From contig NZ_CANMNI010000002.1 in NCBI RefSeq assembly GCF_947499215.1, positions 806,001-870,000 of the forward strand: 64,000 nt of DNA, given 5' to 3'. This document shows, piece by piece, positions 55,415 to 63,044 of this stretch. Numbering within the stretch: the first letter of the stretch is position 1; every line of letters begins with the position of its first letter. The translations under genes and the position numbers were made by a program. Below the pieces are notes generated by a model. It did no database searches and was not told the origin of the DNA. It saw only the letters and a list, made by a program, of their open reading frames with translations. This DNA comes from an uncultured Pontibacter sp. GTDB taxonomy: Bacteria > Bacteroidota > Bacteroidia > Cytophagales > Hymenobacteraceae.

Positions 55415-56362
55415 TTACTCCAACCCTTTCCTCAACGACACAATTCGCTGCAGTTCGGTTTCGCTCTCCTGTCCCTCATTGGCATTGTAAAACCGGGTGG
55501 TTGGGTAGGCGAAGCGAATGTCTGATGTGGCCAAGAACTCGGTGAGCACGTCTTCCCAGATCTTGTTCTCGCTTTCGCGACGGCCGTTGAGGTTGCAGAG
55601 GTAGCGCACCGTAAGCTGTATGCCGTTTTCCTGTACCTTGGTGAACACACGCGGCTCGAAACTGCGGTAGAAAATCAGGTGTTGCTGGGCCTCTATCCGC
55701 ACGCGCTGCTCTAACTCGCCCGTTAATTTCTCTGTATGGCGATCTCCAATCTCCTGCAGGATGGCTTTTGCTTTCTGCCAGTTGCTCTCGAAGGTAACCC
55801 GTACCTGCACCTCGTGCCACAGGAAAGGAAACCCGTAGTTATAGTTAACCAGCCCTTGCGTGAATACCTGACTGTTGGGGATATGCACCACGCGGCCCGT
55901 GGCCTGTTCAGAGTCCACCCATTCGCCTAGTTCGTTTATCGTGAACTGGAAGAACGCGATGTCGATCACGTCGCCGGTATAGAGGCCAATTTTAATGCGA
56001 TCACCTACTTTAAAGGGGCGCTTCCAGATGAGGAAAACCCAGCCCATCATGTTCAAGATCGGGTCACGAAGCACCACGACCAAACCGACCGAGAAGATAC
56101 CCAGAAACGTGGTGATGGACCTGAAGCCGTCGAACCAGATGTTGGCCAGAAAGATGATGCCGAGCCCCGTTACGATGTAGTTGGTCGTCTTCTTCCACTG
56201 GTACAGTTTGCGGGAGTCGGTCTGTTGCCGCGAAGCCAGCCGCAACAACACCCGGCTGATGATCCAAAGCACCAGCAAGGTCACCAGCGACTTTACGATG
56301 TTCTCCTGTATGGCAGCCGACAGGTTGAGGTTCTCTTCTATCCAGTATTCTATCTTGCGCAT
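55415..56362 (-). CDS. Mechanosensitive ion channel (MscS family)
   Basis: 315 residues. Three N-terminal membrane segments (about 20-40, 60-78, 82-105) and the MscS beta domain: GLVVVLRDPILNMMGWVFLIWKRPFKVGDRIKIG, TGDVIDIAFFQFTINELG, VHIPNSQVF, ending with a mixed alpha/beta C-terminal domain (about 180-300). Opens under membrane tension to release solutes in hypo-osmotic shock. The pore helix GLVVVLRDP varies from the classic Ala/Gly pattern. Within the antiporter block, which supports a shared role in turgor and ion control. Confidence 0.9.
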   Translation of the reverse strand: MRKIEYWIEENLNLSAAIQENIVKSLVTLLVLWIISRVLLRLASRQQTDSRKLYQWKKTTNYIVTGLGIIFLANIWFDGFRSITTFLGIFSVGLVVVLRDPILNMMGWVFLIWKRPFKVGDRIKIGLYTGDVIDIAFFQFTINELGEWVDSEQATGRVVHIPNSQVFTQGLVNYNYGFPFLWHEVQVRVTFESNWQKAKAILQEIGDRHTEKLTGELEQRVRIEAQQHLIFYRSFEPRVFTKVQENGIQLTVRYLCNLNGRRESENKIWEDVLTEFLATSDIRFAYPTTRFYNANEGQESETELQRIVSLRKGLE

Positions 56363-56406
56363 ATCGCTTATTTCTTATGCTAAAATCGTAAAAAGAACGC
56401 TCTTTC

Positions 56407-58647
56407 TCAAGCTTCCTGACGGGCAGCTTCCAGTTGTCTTACACGCCACGGACTGCCTACAATCCACAGGATATCATTTTCTTCTATCACCAACTCCGAG
56501 TCGGGGTTGAGCATACGCTCGCCCTTCTTTTCTATACCTACAATCAGGCCTTTCGTTTTCTCGCGCACCCCCGATTCACGCACGGTCTTTCCAAGCAACA
56601 TGGACGCCTCCGACACCACCAGTTTCTGAAGACTGACTTCCTCTCGGGTCGCTTCGCCATTTTGGGCAGGTATGAGTTCTTCTTTTATAAAATCTCGAAA
56701 GGCGTCTACCTGATCATCCGTGCCGAATACGTAGATTTTATCGCCGGGGAATATGCGTTCGTTTCGGGTGGGGGCCATAATAGTGCGGCCATCCCGCTCA
56801 ATTACGGCCACGTTCACACCATACCTTTCGCGAATCTCCAGCTCAATCATACTTTTGCCTACTACCACGGCATTTGGCGACACTTCAAAGCTGGTCAGGT
56901 GTGCGTCCCATGGCACCAAGGTATGCGTCATTTTGCTGGCCGCTTCTATCTCACGGGCGTTCAGGTTCGACATGAATCGGTCCTCGATTCGGGTGTAGAA
57001 GTTCTGGATACGCTGCGAGAAAAGTACCAGCATGCCGATAATAAACAAGCTGCCCACAATGGCCACCTGCACCGAGAGCACCTGATTAAGCAAAAAGCCA
57101 ATAAATAGAATGGCTATACCTACCCTGGTAAACTCCAGCACAATAATTAGGCTGCGGTAGTTGCGGTTGGCCCAGATGCGGCCCTGCGCCTCTTTTTGTG
57201 GATGGTACACAGCCATGGCCCACAGGAAAGGTGCCATAAACACCAATGTAATCGCCACCGTTGCGATCCCGCCCCATACCCCGTTGATGAAATTCTCGGT
57301 GATGAATGGGTATAGGAAATTGCCCGCCGATAAGACAATCGCAATCAGGATGACCGAGTAGACCACCAGGTTGATGACATAAGACCGTAGCAAGATTTTC
57401 CAGTCGCTGGCCGTGCTGATGGTCTGGGCACCCGAGCTATACTCGTTCAGCGACACGATCCACTTTTCCGGCAACATCCGCTCCACGCTCTTGTAGAGCG
57501 GCTCCGACATTTTGATCATGTAAGGCGTGGTAAAAGTGGTAATCGCCGACACCGCCACGGCCACTGGGTATAGGAAGTCGCTGGTCACGTTTAGCGTGAG
57601 GCCCAGCGTGGCGATGATGAACGAGAACTCCCCAATCTGCGACACGCTCATACCTGACTGGATCGACGTCTTGAGCCCCTGTCCCGCTATGAGTCCGCCG
57701 CCCGTTATACTGACCATTTTGCCGACAAGCGTTACCACCGTAATGATTGCGATGGGTCCCGCATACTCCAAAATCATGGCGGGGTTAATAAGCATACCTA
57801 CCGACACGAAGAAGATGGCTCCGAAAAGGTCTTTCACGGACATCACCAAGTGCTCGATCTTTTCGGCCTTGGTGGTTTCGGCAAGGATAGAACCCATGAT
57901 GAATGCGCCCAGCGCTGGTGAAAAGCCCACCTGCGCAGCCAGAATCACCATCAGGAAACAAAGTGCGATCGAGACGATGAGCAAGGTCTCGTCGTTCATC
58001 AGTTTGCTTGCTTTCCGGAGAAGCGTAGGTATAAGAAAGATGCCTGCCAAGAACCACACCACCAGAAAAAAGGCGAGTTTTAGCACGGCCTGCAGCATTT
58101 CGGTGCCGGCAAATTGTTGACTCACGGCTAAGGTCGAGAGCAAAACCATCAAGAGAATGGCCACAAGGTCTTCCACGATCAGCACCCCAAACACTAACCC
58201 CGCGAAGCGCTGTGATTTCACACCCAACTCGTCGAAGGCCCGAATGATGATGGTGGTGGACGAAATGGAAAGTATACCGCCAAGGAAAATACTATCCATT
58301 GTACTCCAGCCGAGCATCTTACCGGAGAGATAGCCTAGCAGGAGCATGACTACCACCTCTACACCAGCCATAATGGAAGAGGCTCCCCCGACCTTTACCA
58401 GCTTCTTGAAACTGAATTCCAGCCCAAGGCTGAACAACAGGAAAATCACTCCTATTTCGGCCCAAACGTTGATATTCTCCGTCTCGACAACAGTCGGAAA
58501 CAGATTGACGTGTGGCCCAACGAGCAAGCCTGCAATAATATAGCCCAGCACAAGCGGCTGTTTCAGCTTTTTGAATAGCAATGTAGTGATACCGGCAGCG
58601 CCAAGTATCAGCCCCAAGTCCATTACTAAATGGGGAAGGTGTGTCAT
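56407..58647 (-). CDS. Cation:proton antiporter, CPA2 family, with two RCK_C domains
   Basis: 746 residues. The N-terminal part (1-400) is a CPA2 antiporter (GLLVGPHVNLFP, LFSLGLEFSFKKLVKVGG, GGILSISSTTIIIRAFDELG). Unlike the 48021 gene it has no RCK_N domain after it. Instead an extra membrane region of about four segments (430-560, YVINLVVYSVILIAIVLSAG, VGIAILFIGFLLNQV) follows, then two RCK_C-type domains (about 590-660, EVSPNAVVVGKSMIELEIRERYGVNVAVIERDG, and about 690-740, LGKTVRESGVREKTKGLIVGIEKKGE). It may be gated by a second messenger bound to RCK_C (inference; other RCK_C domains bind c-di-AMP). Confidence 0.88.
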   Translation of the reverse strand: MTHLPHLVMDLGLILGAAGITTLLFKKLKQPLVLGYIIAGLLVGPHVNLFPTVVETENINVWAEIGVIFLLFSLGLEFSFKKLVKVGGASSIMAGVEVVVMLLLGYLSGKMLGWSTMDSIFLGGILSISSTTIIIRAFDELGVKSQRFAGLVFGVLIVEDLVAILLMVLLSTLAVSQQFAGTEMLQAVLKLAFFLVVWFLAGIFLIPTLLRKASKLMNDETLLIVSIALCFLMVILAAQVGFSPALGAFIMGSILAETTKAEKIEHLVMSVKDLFGAIFFVSVGMLINPAMILEYAGPIAIITVVTLVGKMVSITGGGLIAGQGLKTSIQSGMSVSQIGEFSFIIATLGLTLNVTSDFLYPVAVAVSAITTFTTPYMIKMSEPLYKSVERMLPEKWIVSLNEYSSGAQTISTASDWKILLRSYVINLVVYSVILIAIVLSAGNFLYPFITENFINGVWGGIATVAITLVFMAPFLWAMAVYHPQKEAQGRIWANRNYRSLIIVLEFTRVGIAILFIGFLLNQVLSVQVAIVGSLFIIGMLVLFSQRIQNFYTRIEDRFMSNLNAREIEAASKMTHTLVPWDAHLTSFEVSPNAVVVGKSMIELEIRERYGVNVAVIERDGRTIMAPTRNERIFPGDKIYVFGTDDQVDAFRDFIKEELIPAQNGEATREEVSLQKLVVSEASMLLGKTVRESGVREKTKGLIVGIEKKGERMLNPDSELVIEENDILWIVGSPWRVRQLEAARQEA

Positions 58648-58691
58648 ATTGAATTTGTTTTACGCTTCAAAGTATAAGTAAAATTGCGGTT

Positions 58692-58883
58692 TTACGCTAC
58701 CGCTATGCTAGTCGATACGGCAAACACTAGAAATGACAATACGAGCGAAGTACCGTATATGACGACCGCATTGATTCTGGATTTCTTGCCGACATACCAA
58801 AAAAGGCCGAGCCGTGGGTATACAAGACCTGTTATCAGGCCCAATATGGAAAGTAAGGATATAAGTACTGAAAAATTAACCAT
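58692..58883 (-). CDS. Small membrane protein of unknown function
   Basis: 63 residues with two membrane segments (about 5-24 and 40-60) separated by the loop YPRLGLFWYVGKKSR. The G-L-x-YPRLxL-F pattern resembles short uncharacterised membrane proteins seen in several bacterial phyla. It is read on the minus strand, the direction of its neighbours, and the alternative plus-strand reading looks non-coding. Ends just upstream of the antiporter start and may be co-transcribed with it. Confidence 0.6.
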   Translation of the reverse strand: MVNFSVLISLLSILGLITGLVYPRLGLFWYVGKKSRINAVVIYGTSLVLSFLVFAVSTSIAVA

Positions 58884-59065
58884 GATACCATACAGAGATA
58901 AAAAGGATTCAGAACAGCCAGCCTATACCTTCCCCGAACCTGAGGCAGGAACAGACTAATCGCTGTGCTGAAAATTTTGGAAAAGGATAGGTATAGCAAC
59001 TGAAGAAGAAAGGCTTATACCTGAAGAAAAGGGTCGTTTCATTCTGAGGCACACTCAAAACTTTC

Positions 59066-59185
59066 TGTCATTCTGTGAAGAAACTTGGTTGATGAGTATC
59101 AAGCCTATACTACTTGCAATGGTAGGGGCACTCGCTTCCAAGGTCCCCCGAAACAAGTTCGGGATTTCCAACTTACAGAATGACA
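59066..59185. repeat. 120-base intergenic element with perfect inverted ends TGTCATTCTGT/ACAGAATGACA
   Basis: An 11-bp perfect inverted pair (59066-59076 and 59175-59185) bounds a segment that also contains CCCGAAACAAGTTCGGG-type pairing inside and no ORF. Elements with CATTCTG/CAGAATG ends are common in Bacteroidota intergenic regions, probably a REP-like or non-autonomous mobile family. The region 58884-59214 holds otherwise nothing I can name. Confidence 0.6.
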
Positions 59186-59214
59186 ATAAAAGTAAAATGA
59201 AACGTTATGCCCGA

Positions 59215-59601
59215 CTAAGGAGCGTTGGGCTGTATGGTAATGGGGAAAAGCTGGGTAATAAGCTCGGCACCCGCAGCATGGGGTGTATAGACAGGCAGAT
59301 CGTCGGTGGGTGGTGCAAAAGCGAACAACTGGAACACACACCTGAAAAGCTGTAGCGGACTCAGTACGATAGAAGAAGCGGTGTTAGCATCCAGAAAAAC
59401 CTGCACGGCCTGTTGCTTCACCGAAAAGTCGTCTTGCTCACCGGATACAGACTTCAGACTGGAAGCGACTTCAGCCGCAGAACCTTTCACCAGAAAACTG
59501 TAAACCGCTAGCTCGTGCCCGGGCAAAGTGAGCGCCCAGAGCAACATCACCCACATCAGTGGGTATTTTAGGTAGCGTCTGATGGTTCCGGTAAATGACA
59601 T
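59215..59601 (-). CDS. Hypothetical small exported or membrane protein
   Basis: 128 residues. After a short basic lead (MSFTGTIRRYLKYP) a hydrophobic stretch (LMWVMLLWALTLPG, about 15-28) could be a signal anchor. The rest (VYSFLVKGSAAEVASSLKSVSGEQDDFSVKQQAVQVFLDANTASSIVLSPLQLF) has mixed helix and no known motif. I see no family. It precedes the antiporter gene on the same strand, and the start region is not strongly supported, so it may be a marginal gene. Confidence 0.5.
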   Translation of the reverse strand: MSFTGTIRRYLKYPLMWVMLLWALTLPGHELAVYSFLVKGSAAEVASSLKSVSGEQDDFSVKQQAVQVFLDANTASSIVLSPLQLFRCVFQLFAFAPPTDDLPVYTPHAAGAELITQLFPITIQPNAP

Positions 59602-59658
59602 ATCAGAACAAATCTAAGGTTTTTGGGGCAAAGTGCTGGCAGGAAATTTGAAAAAGCC

Positions 59659-61128
59659 TCAAGTCACTTCGTAGCCCAGCACTTCATTCACGCGGGTGAG
59701 TTCTTCATCGTTGTCGGTCATCACATAAAGCACGTCTTTGGGCTGCAACACCGTAGCTCCATTGGGTGTCACGAATTTACCGCCGCGGTTGATGAGCACA
59801 ATCAGGGCGCCTTTGGGGAAGCGCAAATCCACCAGCGACCTGCCCACTGCTGGCCCTTGATCGGGCACTTCGATTTCGGTGAGTTCGTTTTTTTGGTCAT
59901 ATCCCATCTCGATATCGAACTGGTGCTTCTTGAGTTTTTTCTCCTGTTCACTTAGGTTAAGCCATTTTGCAACAGGTGTGAGTGTGGTGCCCTGTAGCAT
60001 GACTGAGGTGAGCACGATAAAAAACACGATGTTGAAGATCATCTCCGACTTGTCTATACCTGCCAGTAAGGGATAGGTGGCAAACACAATCGGCACGGCA
60101 CCCCGCAAACCTACCCACGACACATAAAGCTTGTCCTGCACGGTGTTCTTAAAGAAAGCCATGCTTAGAAACACACTAATAGGGCGGGCCACAAAAATCA
60201 GGAAAAGCGAGATGAGAAGTCCTACCCCAATAACAGGCACCATGTGCGAAGGGAAAACGAGCAAGCCCAGCGTGAGGAACATCAGGATTTGCATGAGCCA
60301 GGCCACGCCGTCATAAAACTTGGTGAGGCTGCGTTTGTGGATGAAGTTGCGGTTACCCAGAATTACAGCCGCCACATACACGGCCAGAAAGCCGTTGCCG
60401 TTAATCAGGTTAGTGAAGGCATAGGTAAAGATGACCATCGCCAGCGTGAGCGCAGGGTATAGCCCTTCCTGCTCCAGTTTTATGCGGTTGATCACCCAAA
60501 CCATCACGCGCCCCATCACAATGCCCATTACAGCACCAATGCTCATTTGCATGAAGAACATAGGCACGAGCTGCCAGATAGAAGCCCCTTCGTTGGTGAT
60601 CAGGAAAGTGAAGCTGACGGTCAGGAAGTAGGCCATCGGGTCGTTACTGCCTGACTCGAGTTCAAGCGTAGGCCGAAGGTTGTTTTTAAGGCCGATGTTT
60701 TTGGAACGGAGTATGGAGAACACCGCCGCCGCGTCGGTTGACGAGACAATAGAGCCTAGCAACAGCCCTTCTAGCAAAGTGAAATCAAGCACCAGTGTGG
60801 CAAAAGCGCCCGTAAGCATGGCCGTAATGAAAACGCCGGCCGTCGATAGCGTAACACCCCGCCAGAGCACGGGTTTTATGCTCTCCCAGCGGGTATCCAA
60901 ACCACCTGAAAATAGGATGATAGTCAAGGCCACCGAACCCAGCGACTGTGCTGAGCGGGAATCATCGAAATAAATACCGCCTATACCTTCTGACCCAGCC
61001 AGCATGCCCACCGCCAGAAAAAGAATAAGCGCAGGTATACCGAACCTACCCAGACTTTTGCTGATGATAATGCTTAGGAACAGAAGAATAGAGACGCCAA
61101 GTAATATGTCTTCGATGGTGAATCCCAT
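59659..61128 (-). CDS. Potassium/proton antiporter, CPA1 type (NhaP2/CvrA-like)
   Basis: 489 residues with about 12 membrane segments. LILFLAVGMLAGSEGIGGIYFDD at the start, LGSIVSSTDAAAVFSILRSKNIG and LELESGSNDPMAYFLTV contain the conserved ion-path motifs (S-S-T-D-A and E-L-E-S-G-S-N-D-P) of K+/H+ antiporters such as NhaP2. A C-terminal RCK_C domain (about 410-489, VPDQGPAVGRSLVDLRFPKGALIVLINRGGK) may sense a ligand. Probably extrudes K+ at high internal level. Last antiporter of the block. Confidence 0.88.
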   Translation of the reverse strand: MGFTIEDILLGVSILLFLSIIISKSLGRFGIPALILFLAVGMLAGSEGIGGIYFDDSRSAQSLGSVALTIILFSGGLDTRWESIKPVLWRGVTLSTAGVFITAMLTGAFATLVLDFTLLEGLLLGSIVSSTDAAAVFSILRSKNIGLKNNLRPTLELESGSNDPMAYFLTVSFTFLITNEGASIWQLVPMFFMQMSIGAVMGIVMGRVMVWVINRIKLEQEGLYPALTLAMVIFTYAFTNLINGNGFLAVYVAAVILGNRNFIHKRSLTKFYDGVAWLMQILMFLTLGLLVFPSHMVPVIGVGLLISLFLIFVARPISVFLSMAFFKNTVQDKLYVSWVGLRGAVPIVFATYPLLAGIDKSEMIFNIVFFIVLTSVMLQGTTLTPVAKWLNLSEQEKKLKKHQFDIEMGYDQKNELTEIEVPDQGPAVGRSLVDLRFPKGALIVLINRGGKFVTPNGATVLQPKDVLYVMTDNDEELTRVNEVLGYEVT

Positions 61129-61161
61129 AGGTATAATTTAGGAAGCGCCTTGTTTATGTAT

Positions 61162-61203
61162 ATAGAGCGGAGAAGTGACCACCTTGCCTCCCCTCCGCTC
61201 TAT
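61162..61203 (-). terminator. Terminator of kynU
   Basis: A perfect 11-bp stem ATAGAGCGGAG / CTCCGCTCTAT with a 20-base loop. Two TATACCT heptamers (61205-61220) lie between the hairpin and the kynU stop. Confidence 0.72.
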
Positions 61204-61237
61204 TCTCTATACCTATACCTCCTAAATGCCACTTGGG

Positions 61238-62515
61238 TTAGCAGTGTCCTTCCAAGCAGGCGTGCAGTATTTCGGAGAAACGGTATACCTCTTCGAAACT
61301 GTTGTAAAGCGGCGTAGGCGCGACACGAATCACGCTTGGTTCGCGGAAGTCCACAATAATGCCGGCTTCCATCAGCTTGTCGAACAGCTCGCGAGCGTTT
61401 TGCTTCACGAGTAATGATATCTGGCAGCCGCGGGCCTGCGGGTCGCGTGGCGTAATCATTTCGAGCACGTCTTTGCTTACCTGCACATCGTTGATCAGGT
61501 ACTCCAAATAACCCGTCAATTTCTCGCTCTTGGCACGCAGGTTGGCCATACCTGCCTCGTCGAACAGCTCCAACGAAGCGCGGTGCACTGCAAAGTTGAG
61601 TATTTGTCCGTTGCTCAGCTGCCAGCCTTCGGCGCCTGTCATCGGTATAAAGCCTTTCTTCATCTGGAAACGCACGCTTGCGTCGTGGCCCCACCAACCC
61701 GCAAAACGCGGCAGATCTGGGTTGTTGGCGTGGCGCTCGTGCACAAACACGCCCGAGGTGCCGCCCGGACCGGAGTTGAGGTACTTGTAAGTACACCACA
61801 CGGCGAAGTCCACGTCCCAGTCGTGCAGCTGCATGGGTACGTTGCCAGCGGCGTGCGCCAAGTCAAAGCCAACCACAGCGCCCACTTCGTGGCCTACTTG
61901 GGTAATGGCCTGCATGTCATATACCTGCCCGGTGTAATAGTTAATGCCGCCCATCATTACGAGTGCTAGTTCCTCACCGTGCTCGCGGATGCTTTGCAGG
62001 ATGTCTTCGGTGCGCAGGGTATGCTCGCCCTCGCGCGGGAACAACTCGATGATGGCCTCCTCCGGGGTATAGCCATGGAACTTCACCTGCGTTTCGAGCG
62101 CATACTGGTCCGACGGGAAAGCACCGCCCTCCATGATAATTTTAATGCGCTTGCCTTCGGGTCTGTAAAACGACACCAGCATGAGGTGCAAGTTCACAGT
62201 GAGTTGGTTCATGATGACCACCTCCTGCGGCTTGGCACCCACCACGCGGGCAGCGCCGTCGGTAAGCAACTTGTGGTAGTTAAACCAAGGCTCTTCGCCT
62301 TTAAAGTGGCCTTCTACTGCGTAGTTGGCCCACTTATACATCTCGTTGTCGATGTACATCTGCGCCGACTTGGGCTGCAAACCGAGCGAGTTGCCACAAA
62401 AGTAAATGGCGTCCTGCCCGTTTACCTGCGGAAAGTAAAAGCGGTCTTTGAAATGCTTAAGCGGATCGAGGTTATCTTGTTCCTGCGCAAAGGCAAGGGT
62501 ATTCTGGTAGTTCAT
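61238..62515 (-). CDS. kynU: Kynureninase
   Basis: 425 residues from ATG 62515; an extension to 62563 has no family match. A PLP enzyme that splits 3-hydroxykynurenine to 3-hydroxyanthranilate and alanine. YFCGNSLGLQPK near the start, LTVNLHLMLVSFYRP, VGFDLAHAAGNVPMQLHDWDVDFAVWCTYKYLNSGPGG with the Schiff-base lysine at about Lys244, and the C-terminal RVAPTPLYNSFEEVYRFSEIL. All fit KynU at normal length. Same strand as the ACMSD fragment and the 52-residue ORF. Confidence 0.95.
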   Translation of the reverse strand: MNYQNTLAFAQEQDNLDPLKHFKDRFYFPQVNGQDAIYFCGNSLGLQPKSAQMYIDNEMYKWANYAVEGHFKGEEPWFNYHKLLTDGAARVVGAKPQEVVIMNQLTVNLHLMLVSFYRPEGKRIKIIMEGGAFPSDQYALETQVKFHGYTPEEAIIELFPREGEHTLRTEDILQSIREHGEELALVMMGGINYYTGQVYDMQAITQVGHEVGAVVGFDLAHAAGNVPMQLHDWDVDFAVWCTYKYLNSGPGGTSGVFVHERHANNPDLPRFAGWWGHDASVRFQMKKGFIPMTGAEGWQLSNGQILNFAVHRASLELFDEAGMANLRAKSEKLTGYLEYLINDVQVSKDVLEMITPRDPQARGCQISLLVKQNARELFDKLMEAGIIVDFREPSVIRVAPTPLYNSFEEVYRFSEILHACLEGHC

Positions 62516-62785
62516 TTTTCTGGTGCGGGTATAACATGTAAGGCACAGCCCGCAAAAGGCCATGCGCTATGATGCTGCAAGATAAGAAAATGAAGAGGAA
62601 ATTGAGGAATGGGTTAGGCTATACCTAAGGCATTGGTAAGGTAAAGGCTATGCGACGCGTTGCTTCCATTCGGGTAACTCTATCAAGAAATTCGAACATA
62701 TACCACTTGCTTTAACCACCGGATGAAAAAGCTTTTACTGCGTATCGGGATGTGTGATTTTGAAAGCACTTCACATTTAGACCTA

Positions 62786-62944
62786 TCAGCCAAAAAACAC
62801 AAAATATCCAATCACTAAGACAACCCCTACCAATAAAAAAGTAATCGTCTTAACTACTTTCTTAAATGTGCTTGCCTCTTGCCTAACCCATTTTACTCCA
62901 ACTACATCGGCAAGCCATAATAAAACCCCTGATACTAATTCCAT
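62786..62944 (-). CDS. Putative 52-residue membrane protein
   Basis: Hand translation from ATG 62944: MELVSGVLLWLADVVGVKW, a short basic/polar link (VRQEASTFKKVVK) and TITFLLVGVVLVIGYFVFFG. Two membrane segments of ordinary length with an internal positive loop. It sits in a 529-base gap between ACMSD and kynU and reads in their direction. No recognised family. The codon use looks coding and the two-helix layout is clean, so I consider it a probable gene. Confidence 0.55.
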   Translation of the reverse strand: MELVSGVLLWLADVVGVKWVRQEASTFKKVVKTITFLLVGVVLVIGYFVFFG

Positions 62945-63044
62945 AGTAACTTTATTTAGTTTGGTTGATCACTCCATTGAATTAAGTTGATATACGACTA
63001 GTCAAGTACTTCATCTTGCATAACCTAATGTATATAACAAGCTG

